Assembly: GCA_029721435.1 (NCBI GenBank)
Contig: CM056573.1
Span: 124,769,447 to 124,833,446, forward strand
Direction of reading: 5' to 3'
Source of the DNA: Gymnothorax reevesii
Lineage: Eukaryota; Chordata; Actinopteri; Anguilliformes; Muraenidae
DNA length: 64,000 nucleotides
Both the position numbers and the translations under genes were made by a program. Every line of letters starts with the position of its first letter. Within the stretch, counting starts at the first letter, position 1. Positions 21,434 through 31,439 of this stretch are shown piece by piece. The notes beneath the pieces are model-generated. The model was not told where the DNA came from. It made no database searches and worked only from the letters and a program-made list of their open reading frames with translations.

Positions 21434-21828
21434 ATCCTACCATAAGACCAGTTTATGGTAGAAATTTGATCTCGATCTGTCAACCCCCCACCTTGTCACT
21501 TTTTGCAGATTTTGCAAGGTTTTCTCACGGACACACACTTAAGCGATCATCATTTAGACAGTACCAAACTCAAAGGAGCACTGGTCAGAACTTAACACTG
21601 CTAAGTTATCTAGTTAGGTAATTTGCTGCTCAGCAAAGTAAAGTTAATCATAATATTAATTTACTAGACGGCTAAATTTAGGGGGGAAATTATGCCTGTA
21701 CATAACGTAAAGCGCACAGTAACCTGAAAGTCACACTTTGCCTTCACTGAAAATACGCTTCATCGGTAGGTCTTTTCAAAATTAAATGTTATTTTGTTAA
21801 CTATTTTGAGACTGACACCCATGGCTTG

Positions 21829-22274
21829 TAGCCTCCGTTGCAGACGTCTTATGGTGTTCGGTTAACTTCCCTCCCCCAACAACATCTGCGCACTCAAGCG
21901 AGGTTTTGTGTTCCCAATCAGAAACTAGGTCTTGAAATCCAGGAGGTAATTATATATGCATAAATATATAAATCCAAAATGGCGGACGGTGGCGAACATG
22001 TTTTCTCCTGAGCTTTGAATAAAATCTGCAAAACCTTTAATATTGAAAGTATGAATAGCTTACAAGAACAAGCAATGAACATCTTAGTTATCCAGAGGAA
22101 AGATGTCTACGTAAATTTGCCTACAGGATTTGGCAAATCGCTCATAAGCATTCTGATTGGCTCATCAAGCACAATCACATTGCGTCACGGAACACAAAAC
22201 CTCGCTCGAGTGCGCAGACGTTGTTGGGGGAGGGAAGTTAACCAAACACCATAAGACGTCTGCAACGGAGGCTA
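21829..22274 (+). mobile_element. 446-bp element with 86-bp TIRs, 9-bp TSD and a helicase start
   Basis: The ends TAGCCTCCGTTGCAGACGTC (21829) and its mirror (ending GACGTCTGCAACGGAGGCTA at 22274) match over 86 bp with three mismatches. The direct repeat CATGGCTTG flanks both ends (21820-21828 and 22275-22283). A 9-bp duplication with long TIRs suits a Mutator-like (MULE) element or a helicase-encoding Academ-type (AcademH) element. I cannot choose between them from this copy. Between the TIRs lies the 5' part of a RecQ-like helicase frame, so this is either a deletion derivative of an autonomous helicase-encoding element or an element that captured a gene fragment. Confidence 0.85.
21979..22160 (+). 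pseudogene. N-terminal fragment of a RecQ-like (SF2) helicase
   Basis: An ATG at 21979 with a good context (AAAATGG) begins a frame of about 60 codons, with one in-frame TGA after ten codons (22009-22011). Visible motifs are a Q-motif-like stretch FNIESMNSLQEQAM, then VNLPTGFGKSLI, which is a Walker A (motif I, GxGKS) sequence in the form typical of RecQ-family ATP-dependent DNA helicases. Downstream motifs (DEAH box, motifs III-VI) are absent: the frame runs into the right inverted repeat. A TATA-rich segment (21950-21970) lies just before the ATG. The fragment cannot have helicase activity. Identification rests on the Walker A context and the spacing. Confidence 0.75.
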
Positions 22275-22283
22275 CATGGCTTG

Positions 22284-22800
22284 CTTCTCGGTCTTGTTGT
22301 CATCCGTCAATATTGATGCTACTGATGCTTCCAGTGGGCTTTTAAAAGTGTTCGGATTTTGACGCAACGCTTCGCAGCCAGTGGGCATTGGGCTTAAGCA
22401 GTGTATTCATTGTTTTCTGTGATTTATGATGCCCTTTTCCTGCAGGATAAGCTATACTTGTGTTTTTGATGAAATAACACAAGCTGCTTTAACACCGGAC
22501 GCAAAACAAATTTTTCGCACAACAGATTACATTCAAAGTCAATGCAAAGAAGCGAATATACACGTCTCGTATGCCGTAATTTCCTGTCATTGATACGAAG
22601 GTCCAAACCTTTCAAAATAATGGTTTCACACTGGGCATGAAACAGACCGTTGTTCCATTTAGTCTGGACCGAGACCACCTCTTTTGGTCGGACCAAGGTC
22701 TAGGGTAGGTTTAACACCTATAATTTTGGTTCGGAGCAAACTGTAAAGTCTGAAAGTCCAGACCAAACGACCTTGGTGTGAAAGCCCCCTTAAACTGCAT
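22284..22800. mobile_element. Remnants of two MITE-like elements
   Basis: The interval about 22450-22570 (around ACCGGACGCAAAACAAATTT and AAGTCAATGCAAAGAAGCG) and the interval about 22605-22795 (with GGTCCAAACC and ending CCTTGGTGTGAAAGCCCCCTT) resemble halves of fish DNA MITEs. The second mirrors the end at 16950. Boundaries and superfamilies are unclear. Confidence 0.4.
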
Positions 22801-22809
22801 ATGTGTCTT

Positions 22810-23195
22810 TTAATGTGTTTGTGTGTGTGTATGCAGGCACATGTGCCATGTGCGTTTGCGTGTGTATGTCTGTATGTGTGTTTGTGTATGTGATTCGCAA
22901 TGCTGTTTTACAGAAAGAAGGTCGAGGGTTTGACTGCGGCCTGGTAGGGTTCAACAAAGTATTTCCATCTAAATGTGAATGTGTGTGTCTGTGTGTGTGT
23001 GTTTATTCGAGCATGACTGCGGATGTTTGTGTATACCTGAACACAAATACACAATTATGCCTCCATGTAGGTATTTGAAGGCAAATAATTTAAATTACAC
23101 TCAAGCCAGGACCATTTCACACATGCAACACACACACACACAGACAGACTCATGCACACATAATTGCACACACCCACCCAAGCGTGCACAGCAGA
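22810..23195. repeat. Interrupted (TG)n and (CA)n tracts
   Basis: TG-rich runs at 22815-22895 and 22977-23003 and a CA-rich run at about 23123-23180 enclose ordinary sequence. Open frames here reflect the dinucleotide repeat. Confidence 0.8.
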
Positions 23196-23239
23196 ACCGT
23201 GTCTTTAAACAACAATTTCATTCTCAATTCATTCAGAGA

Positions 23240-24240
23240 TCATAGCCATGTTGCAGGGCCAAAACCATTATGAGCATAGCATTAAAATATTGCTGCATAT
23301 GGATGAACTTGAGTTAGTCATTTATTTTGCTATGTACACTCAAAGTAATAACATATTAATTTATGTTTTAGTTGCTCATTAGTGTACTGAATTGTGCTCT
23401 ATTGCTGAGATTTATGTTGAATGCCATTGCCTATTTCTGTTTAAGCAGCGTATACACACAATTTACAGATTCAGGCTTGATTCAATTATTTTACATTAAT
23501 TTAAGACTTAGCTGCTCGTGGGTATACTGTACAAAGCTCATTATTTTGGGAAGATTTGTGATAAATGTAATTGTTTTGCATCAATTTTGGCTGTTGCGTG
23601 ATTTTAAATTACAAATGGGAAGAAAATCAGTTCTTTCAGCCGATGCAATCTCATTAATATTCTCTGCAAAGATAACGGTGTGGAATTTGTGCAGCCCACC
23701 ACAAAATGCTCAACAAGAGCAGAAGAGGCTAAATAGCCAATCTGCAAGTGAAATAGACACCGCGCTTGACGCTCATTCATGTTTCACGATTGGGATGGCA
23801 AGTGACGAGCAGCTGATGAATTTCCTGGTGACAGCAGCGCATCACCCGAAATTGCTTTGGACGCTTCGTCAAACGCATTAAGGGAAACATCTGATGGTGT
23901 TTTTAAAACTCTCCACTTGGGAATGACTGCAGAGGCGGGACCACACCCGGTGACGACATTGTAGCTACAAAACGTGAATGCCCCACCAGTCACTGTGTTT
24001 AAACAAGCCGTTTTTAGGTTTCGATATTTGGCTTTCGCAAACAGGGAGATAGCTGGTGTAAAGATGGATAGAATAAAAGAAAAAAGGAATTATGATTTTT
24101 TTTTTTTTAAATGTTCGGCCCCCAGACGCAAATCCAGCTGGCGGAGAGAGTGTACGGCACAGCATGTTAGCTGAAGTAGAGGCTCATGAGAATTACGCCT
24201 GTCCGATTCGACAACATTGAATAAATTGTCACCTTAATGC
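23240..24240. other. AT-rich single-copy candidate with a 170-codon open frame
   Basis: The plus-strand frame 23372-23881 stays open but starts with TTG; its first ATG is near 23414. I see no recognisable domain. Two blocks about 140 bp apart (from about 23357 and about 23498) are similar to each other, suggesting an old local duplication. The composition is like conserved noncoding DNA. I do not call a gene. Confidence 0.35.
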
Positions 24241-24598
24241 GGATTGACACGACGAGACGCAGACAGACTGTGCCGTCAGGAGCTGAGGTTTCCAAATGCT
24301 TCATTTTGGAAATGGTGCTTTAGTCAGGGCTTGCTTCATGACACACCCTTGACTCATCAATCAAATAATACACACACATTCCTCAAACCTTTTCCGCGCC
24401 AAACCAACTGGGATGTCCTGGGATCGTATCAAATTCACTTTCTCTGAAATTTCCTTGTAAAACAAATAAATAAATACATAAATAATAAAATTTGACTTTA
24501 TTCTTTTTGCTTCGTCATAGCATGCAGAAAGAGGGCCGTTATCAAAAGCCTGCGTTTAACTGGATCAGGATGGGATTGAAAAGTGGCCTTTGTAAGTT

Positions 24599-24738
24599 TT
24601 ATTTTAAACAAGTCGACATGGTCAACAACATCCCCCGCCAATCGTGTGCTTCTTATTTTCGAACTCCATCAAGGCCTTTATAGTCTGAAACTACACACCA
24701 AATTTGGTTGTCCTATCTGTAATAGTTTCTGAGAAAAG
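24599..24738 (+). repeat. 140-bp direct repeat, left copy
   Basis: It begins TTATTTTAAACAAGTCGACA and ends TTTCTGAGAAAAG. It is the same length as, and differs at one position from, 25146-25285 (TATAGTC here, TATGGTC there). It includes the first part of the small inverted-repeat element that is complete in the right copy. Confidence 0.95.
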
Positions 24739-25145
24739 TAAAGAGTAAAAGTGAATATTTTCCTACAAAAAAAATAAAATTGGATCTTCCTGGATATTTG
24801 CAGTTATTGTTGGGTCAAAAATGAGTCTATGTTCACTATGGTCTGCAGCAGCAATATCACCACTGAGCCAGTAGTGTTACAACATTGAATCCACAGGTTA
24901 TCTGATCTTTAGCAGGATTCCTGTCATTGCCAGTTCACTATATTGTTCGTGAGAAATGGCAGATCACAGGCGGCTTCACCTATCTCTTCTACTTTAATGG
25001 CATTAAAAAACCTTGCCAGCGTTTACTTCAATTCCTCGACCACAACAGAGACATGTTCTGCAATGAGTATCTTTGCAGTTTCTGGTGGCTGGTGTCAGCT
25101 GAAGGACAAATAAGGGCTGAGAAGTGATCCATGTGTTGTTACCAG
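24739..25145 (+). repeat. Duplicated 405-407-bp segment, copy 1
   Basis: From AGAGTAAAAGTGAATATTTT (24742) to GTGTTGTTACCAGT (25146) this matches 32006-32410 base for base except two substitutions. It is bracketed by the 140-bp direct repeats. It contains a 66-codon frame (24927-25127) that is identical in both copies at the protein level but resembles nothing I know. There are no inverted termini or tail, so the mobile class is unknown. Confidence 0.95.
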
Positions 25146-25176
25146 TTATTTTAAACAAGTCGACATGGTCAACAAC

Positions 25177-25407
25177 ATCCCCCGCCAATCGTGTGCTTCT
25201 TATTTTCGAACTCCATCAAGGCCTTTATGGTCTGAAACTACACACCAAATTTGGTTGTCCTATCTGTAATAGTTTCTGAGAAAAGTTGTCCCCTTTCTCT
25301 CGGACGGACGGACGGATGGTTGCACGGACGGACGCATGCACGCACGCATGGACGGACAGACGGAGGTCAAACCAATATCCCCCTCCCACTTCGTGTTGGC
25401 GGGGGAT
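25177..25407. mobile_element. Small inverted-repeat element (231 bp)
   Basis: The perfect 12-bp ends ATCCCCCGCCAA (25177-25188) and TTGGCGGGGGAT (25396-25407) bound it. The interior holds a (GGAC)n-like tract at about 25300-25365. No target duplication is obvious, and it is non-coding. The first 108 bp or so also occur at 24630-24738 as part of the direct repeat. Confidence 0.75.
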
Positions 25408-25572
25408 AATTAATGCCTGTTTAAGGAAGTATTCAGTTTTATAAGGAGCACCACCGCTCACTCTCTCTCTCTCTCTCTCTCTCTCCCTGTTTACTCAAAT
25501 TAAATGTCTGTAATTGTAAACATTGTACCCTTACAAATATTTATTAAAATAATTTATTAAGTCCACAAAGAC

Positions 25573-25702
25573 TGCGCCCTGCGATGGATTGGCAAGCTGT
25601 TCAGGGTGGGTCCCTGCCTTTGCCCGTAGTCAGCTGGGATAGGCTCCAGCTCGCCCCGCGACCCTAGTGAGGAATAAGCGGGTATAGAAAATGGATGGAT
25701 GG
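25573..25702 (+). mobile_element. 5'-truncated SINE with 14-bp target duplication
   Basis: The body runs from TGCGCCCTGCGATGGATTGG to a tail of ATGGATGGATGG and matches the 3' half of the SINE at 58114-58377. The perfect 14-bp direct repeat AAGTCCACAAAGAC lies on both sides (25559-25572 and 25703-25716), as expected from target-primed reverse transcription. The tRNA-like head is missing, so this copy has no internal promoter. Confidence 0.93.
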
Positions 25703-26072
25703 AAGTCCACAAAGACAAGAAAGGGTTTTTCCTTGGCGGAAAAGTGTATAAGTTGCAGGGGAAAAAATCTAATCAAGATTCCTATTTAAAGGTGAGTCTG
25801 TGATGCTTCAGCTCTGCATCGACTCCACAGAGTGGCAGAGATTCATATGTGGAATTCTGATTGGGTTGCGTTGAATACATAGTGAGGCTAAAATGCAGGA
25901 TTATAGCTGCTGAATAGATTCCAGGTTTTTGAATACACATAATGCAAATTTTGTTGCTGCAACATTCAATCAACAGAACACACAACGGCCCATGAATTGG
26001 ATTGGAGAAAACTGCTTTGTGAGCATCTTTATTCAAAAACTGTCAATGTTTCCATATAAATGAAAAATAGAG

Positions 26073-26073
<1 letters not shown>

Positions 26074-26122
<49 letters not shown>
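26074..26122 (+). repeat. (TG)n microsatellite, about 24 uninterrupted units
   Basis: This is a pure dinucleotide run, likely polymorphic in length. Confidence 0.97.
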
Positions 26123-26124
<2 letters not shown>

Positions 26125-27398
26125 ATCCATGTGCGCGTTTCTCTACGTATATGCGTTTTGCTTGCATTAAATACATTACATATGTGTGAGGAACCATGAG
26201 CGCTCTGAGAAAGGGTAGAGATGAGACTGAAAAAATGCCTGGAATTTCCCTGAGCTCCACAAAAAAAGTGCTTTTTTTCAAGGACCCTGATACTTTACTA
26301 CATTGCACTAAGAAAGGATACCACAGAGAGAGAGATGATGGTTTGTACTAAAGAGCAGATGTTCATAACAGTTAACAGCTTGCCTCCCTATTCAAACTGA
26401 AGAATCCTATAGCTGAGAGATCTTGGAATTGTCAAGTAGAGCCCCAAAATCAATACCAACCTTACTGTGAAATGAGTGAACGTGTAGTTTTTTTTTGTTT
26501 TTTTGTCAGAATTTATTTCCATCACTCTGAATGCAGTTAATTATTCTCATCAAAGTAAAGAAAAGCCTCGGAAATGATAAGACAGCATGAATGCTCAGCT
26601 AGATCAATAATTACAGAAATGAATAAATAAAAATATAATTATAATAATAATAATAATAATAAATTGCCCGTCAGCAAGTTGGATATAAAGGGTATGGATC
26701 TCATTAGGGGGGTTTCTAGGATTTGGAAGGATCAGGAACTAAGTCCAGAATGTCAGGGGCTAGATTGTGTGCGCGCACAAAAAAAAATTGCGCCTATTTT
26801 AATGCAGATGCACATGCTGCAATCTGTTTTTACCCCTTTAAATGTCTTAAAACTCTCCTTTCTTTATCCAACATTTGTCGTTTTGTTATCTCGAGATCTC
26901 AAGAATATTATCCCATTATCACGGGAAAATGGAAGAAATAAAATATGTACACAATTTAAAAGGAAAGTACTGTAAATGTAACAATGCAAGCAATTATTGC
27001 ACCAATAAATGTTTCAAACAAATAAAATAATGGATATACCATATTATGATAAGCTTGGAACTGCTTTGAGTACTTTGTACCTTACATCTAGGCCTACTTA
27101 TGTTTTCAAACAAGAGTTCATTTCAGTGTTAGTAAACTTTGCATGCCTGATGTTTTTAATGTTGGCTTTAACCGTAAGTGGGTTTTGCAGGTATGCGTTT
27201 ACGACTAATAGTATGTTGCAATGACGTAGAGAAAAATAATTGGACCGTTCGCTCTCGATTCTTGGTGCAATCCGCCAATATTTATCCATAAATATCAGTA
27301 AAACTAAGGTTTTAGTGAGAATTCTAAAAAAAAAACTATATCTCTGCGTGGTCTGCATGGTTTCACAGCCTATAGCCAGCTGGAACTTATTATTTTGA
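26123..27398. other. No gene seen; trinucleotide tract
   Basis: A (TAA)n run lies at about 26640-26662. The region near 26880-26930, with TTATCTCGAGATCTCAAGAA, looks like a fragment of an inverted-repeat MITE, but the ends are unclear. The rest is AT-rich. Confidence 0.4.
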
Positions 27399-28175
27399 CT
27401 TATACCATGGTCTGGGTGAATACTTTTTTTCTGATTGGCTGGCAGGTATGCATTAAAACCGTGGAACCGCACAGGTAAATCAGCTACGGTAGTCGCACCA
27501 TTTGAAATTCATTCACTAGCCAACTTGTAACCTTAGCAATGTTAAACCTGGTATTCGCCTGGGTACAACTAGCTGCTCATTTATCTCCAGTAAATTTGGC
27601 GGCGTCATATAAGTTGCGTCCTGCGGGGCGATTAACTATAGGTACTCAAGCGATAATGAACGGAAATATTACATCAGTGAAGTTATCAGGCTTATTATTC
27701 ATTGATAGTAATTGTGTACAGTTTCAAAGGAAGTTAACGTGTCCACTGCATGTATCAGCACCTGCTGACAGTTTGCTAGTTACGTGCTATGACAACAGAC
27801 TGATTTCAGCTCGCTGACTATGGAAACCGTCATAAGTTTATTGCTATTGTGGGTAGCAAGTTAGCTACAATCTGCATAATCGCGAATAATGTTGCGTTAT
27901 GCATAATCTCCATTTCAGCTAGAATCCGTTGTCAAATTATCAGCTGGTAAACGGATGTAAGCGTGAGCAAAAAATTCTTTCTCCATGAACGTAAGATGAA
28001 CTAAGATAGCTGGTTCAATTTAGCTTGGCCTATAGTATTGGGTATGAGAAGCACGGCGCCTGTATGATGAATACAAGCTCGTTTTTTTTTTTTTTTTTTT
28101 TTTTAGTGCAATACTTACACCAAAAATTTATGAATGCTGCAATTTGATATTGCTGGCATATGACCATGGTATAAG
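27399..28175. mobile_element. Possible element bounded by a 14-bp inverted repeat
   Basis: CTTATACCATGGTC (27399-27412) and GACCATGGTATAAG (28162-28175) are perfect mirrors 777 bp apart. The block GCATTAAAACCGTGGAA, found in the adjacent palindrome, also occurs just inside the left end (27450-27466). A T-run of about 24 bases lies at 28082-28105. No coding frame is supported. Confidence 0.45.
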
Positions 28176-28302
28176 CGGGATAATCAACTCGAAGGTGTGC
28201 ATTCCACGGTTTTAATGCACTTTGCAGACGCAACCACCCGACATGAGCCTCCGCATCTTGCATTAAAACCGTGGAATGCAAACCTTCTCGTTAATTATCC
28301 CT
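28176..28302. repeat. Palindrome with 43-bp arms
   Basis: The left arm 28176-28218 and right arm 28260-28302 pair with a few mismatches. The inner 20 bp GCATTCCACGGTTTTAATGC and GCATTAAAACCGTGGAATGC are perfect complements. The loop is about 41 bp. It could form a cruciform or RNA hairpin, and is probably a MITE. Confidence 0.85.
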
Positions 28303-28438
28303 TACATGTAAATCATACTCATCCAAATTGATTAAAGCACTACATGCTTTGTTTTGCCATGATGATGAAACCGACTTTTTGCGCGGTCTAGTTTTTTTCT
28401 CTGTGTCATTGGTTTGTTGATAGATTTTACGAGACAAT

Positions 28439-28695
28439 ATATGAAGAGTTTGGTTCCAAAATGCAATATATCCATTTTAGTCATTTTGAGTGAATCAGCT
28501 TTTTCTATGTTGGCGCCTATTGCATTTTATAGAAAAACACAAACTTTGACCGTGAAAAAATACACCATATAGTATGCATTTCTAATGATGGGTTTTTGCA
28601 TCATGTGTAAGAAGCGCAGGACTATCGCTCTATGGTATTATCAAAATTTTTGTCATTTTGGCACATATTGCGTTTTGGAACCGAACTCTTCATAT
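28439..28695. mobile_element. MITE-like element with inverted ends (257 bp)
   Basis: ATATGAAGAGTTTGGTTCCA (28439) mirrors the right end TGGAACCGAACTCTTCATAT (ending 28695), and similarity extends inward for about 45 bp. It is non-coding. No target duplication was identified, so the superfamily is open. Confidence 0.8.
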
Positions 28696-28861
28696 CATCT
28701 GGTGCATAGAAGTTTGAATGGTTTGGTCTGATTTTGCTGGTGTCAGAATCAACATCCTCCACTGAATAGGAGAGGGCAGGGTTGTCATGAGAGCGTCGTG
28801 CAGGTGGTCCCACACCTTCACGACAAACCCAGCCCTCCACCGGCAGGAGAAAGAGAAAATG

Positions 28862-29421
28862 GCCAAATCCACATATCCGCACTATCAGACTTGCGGACTT
28901 TGCGGACGCGTTCACGGGAAGTCTGGGAGTGCTGAGGGCTGTCCAAATCCAGAATTGATCCAGTCCACAAGGGGCCTCAAGCAGACTTTCTGCGGACTTC
29001 CAGAGAGTCCGCTTGGGGTGCGGACTTCAGCAGATTTCACTTGTGTAATTACCTAGAATACATTGCAATATGGACGTGACGTTTTATTTTTTTCCAAATT
29101 GCTGACAAATTTAAAGCGCATTCACACACGCACAAAACCACATAAACTAATTAGAAATGTATAATATTAAAACGTTCCTTGAATAACGTAGGCCAGGTAT
29201 AAAATTCAACATCATCTTACAGAAATACAGGCTACAGAGGTAATCAATATGCATTTGCAGGGAAACTAGTGAAACGGACTCGAAGCCTGTCTATCAGCTC
29301 ATTTTATTATGCTGCAGACTCCCGCTCTTGCAGACTTTACGTGATGATGGTGAAGACGTCACATTCCATACGCCTGAAGTCCGTGAGGCTCAGTCTGCAA
29401 GTCCAGAGGGTGGAGATTTGG
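28862..29421. mobile_element. Possible MITE with 'GCGGACTT' repeats
   Basis: CCAAATCCACATATCCGCAC (28862) is loosely mirrored by the end near 29421, and (T/G)GCGGACTT-like motifs recur between them. The inverted similarity is imperfect and no target duplication fits, so boundaries are tentative. Confidence 0.35.
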
Positions 29422-29462
29422 ATTCAGCCTATGTTTCTCTTTCTCCTGCCTCACGGAAAATA

Positions 29463-31044
29463 CAAAACCCAAAACCAGTGAAGTTGGCACGCTATGTAAA
29501 TCGTAGATAAAAACAGAATACAATGATTGCAAATCCTTTTCAACTTATATTCAATTGAATACACTGCAAAGACAAGATGTTTAATGTTCAAACTGAGAAA
29601 CTTTATTATTTATTTGCAAAAAAAATCATTCACTTAGAATTTAAAGGCAGCAACACATTAGAAAAAAGTTGGCACAGGAGCCTTTTTACCACTGTGTTAC
29701 ATCGCCTTGCCTTTTAACGACACTCAGTAAATGTTTGGGAACTGAGGAGACTCTTTCCCATTCTTGCTTGATGTACAGCTCAAGTTATTCAACAGTCCGG
29801 GGTCTCCGTCGTCGTATTTTACGCTTCATAATGCGCCACACATTTTCAGTGGGAGACAAATCTGGACTACAGGCAGGCCAGTCTAGTACTCGCACCCTTT
29901 TACTACAGAACCATGCTGTTGTAACACGTGCAGAATGTGGCTTGGCATTGTCTTGCTGAAATAAGCAGGGGCGTCCATGAAAAAGACTTTACTTGGATGG
30001 CAACATATGTTGCTCCAAAACCTGTATGTACCTTTCAGCATTAATGGTGCCTTCACATATGTGTAAGTTGCCCATGCCTTGGGCACTAATACAGCCCTAT
30101 ACCATCACAGATGCTGGCTTTTGAACTTTGCACCTATAACTGTCCAGATGGTTCTTTTCCTCTTTGGTCCGGAGGACACAACTTCCACAGTTTCCAAAAA
30201 CAATTTGAAATGTGGACTCGTCAGACCACAGAACACTTTTCCACTTTGCATCAGTCCATCTTAGATGAGCTTGGGCCCAGCGAAGCCAGCGGCGTTTCTG
30301 GGTGCTGTTGATAAATGGCTTTTGCTTTGCATTGTAGAGTTTTAACTTGCACTTGCAGATGTAGCGAGGAACTGTAGTTACTGACAGTGGTTTTCTGAAG
30401 TGTTCCTGAGCCCATGTGGTGATGTCCTTTACACACTGATGTCGGTTTTTGATGCAGTACCGCCTGAGGGATCGAAGGTCACGGGCATTCAATGTTGGTT
30501 TTCGGCCTTGTTGCTTACGTGCAGTGATTTCTTCAGGTTCTCTGAACCTTTTGACGATATTACGGACGATAGATGATGAAATCCCTTAATTTCTTGCAAT
30601 AACTCGTTGAGGAATGTTGTTTTTAAACTGTTCGACAATCAGCTCACGCATTTGTTCACTAAGTGGTGACCCTCGCCCCATCCTTGTTTGTGAATGACTG
30701 AGCATTTCAGGGAAGCTGCTTTTATACCCAATCATGGCACCCACCTGTTCCCAATTAGCCCGTTCACCTGTGGGATGTTCCAAATAAGTGTTTGATGAGC
30801 ATTCCTCAACTCTCTCAGTCTTTTTTGCCACTTGTGCCAGCTTTTTTGAAACATGCTGCAGGCATCAAATTCCAAATGAGCTAATATTTGCAAAAAATTA
30901 CAAAGTTCACCTGTTCGAACATTAAGTAACTTGTCTTTGCAGTGTATTCAATTGAATATAGGTTGAAAAGGATTTGCAAATCATTGTATTCTGTTTTTAC
31001 TTATGATTTACACAACGTGCCGACTTCACTGGTTTTGGGTTTTG
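29463..31044 (-). mobile_element. Tc1-like transposon with about 200-bp TIRs, complete ends
   Basis: The termini CAAAACCCAAAACCAGTGAA (29463) and its mirror (ending at 31044) are flanked by TA (29461-29462 and 31045-31046). Similarity between the two ends runs for about 200 bp, including AATACAATGATT and TTCAATTGAATACACTGCAA. The length of 1,582 bp is normal for the family. The transposase lies on the minus strand. Long terminal repeats with an intact TA duplication suggest it is younger than the copy at 18.5 kb, although the gene is dead. Confidence 0.95.
29698..30681 (-). pseudogene. Tc1-like transposase with four in-frame stops
   Basis: The start MGRGSPLSEQMREL is at 30681 and the frame ends at 29698, 328 codons, which is normal for Tc1 transposases. 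No frameshift is present, but stops occur at 30586-30588, 30097-30099, 29989-29991 and 29785-29787. The catalytic triad is complete: LWSDEST (near 30255), QQDNAKPH (aspartate at 29950-29952) and SPTENVWR (glutamate at 29845-29847), with the DD34E spacing. The protein belongs to the same family as the 19.1-kb pseudogene (shared motifs KPLSV, VQKPxS, LxVLEQH). Stop accumulation without frameshifts suggests decay mainly by point mutation. Confidence 0.93.
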
Positions 31045-31045
31045 T

Positions 31046-31430
31046 ACCAACACGATGGGGAAAGGGGGGTGTTTCAAATGTAATTGGTATAAGATCCTAT
31101 CTGTCACCGAGATGGTGTATTATTGCATTACAGTGAGCGAGCTACGTTCAGGGCTAGGGAAAAAAAAAAACATTTGGGGCAACGCCCCTGGTTGTCATCC
31201 AGTCCTTCTCAACGATTAATTCTATGAACCAGTAGATGACAATTTCATCAGAAAGCTATAATACATTACATAAGTAATGAGTACTTTTTTGGAACACCTG
31301 TACCCCTGATCATTAATGAAAATAATGCATTTATTCAACTGTGTAGCAGCAACTCAATGTGTAAAACATAAACCCATGGTCAACAGGTTCAGTTGGTGTT
31401 GAAATCAATCATCAGGATGGGGTAGGTGTG
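31046..31430. other. No gene seen
   Basis: This is ordinary AT-rich sequence between two transposon copies. Confidence 0.4.
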
Positions 31431-31439
31431 TTATATAAG

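Noticed and set aside
24927..25127. 66-codon frame identical in both copies of the duplicated segment
   Set aside because: Identity reflects the recency of the duplication (two differences in 405 bp); no family resemblance or start context supports a protein.
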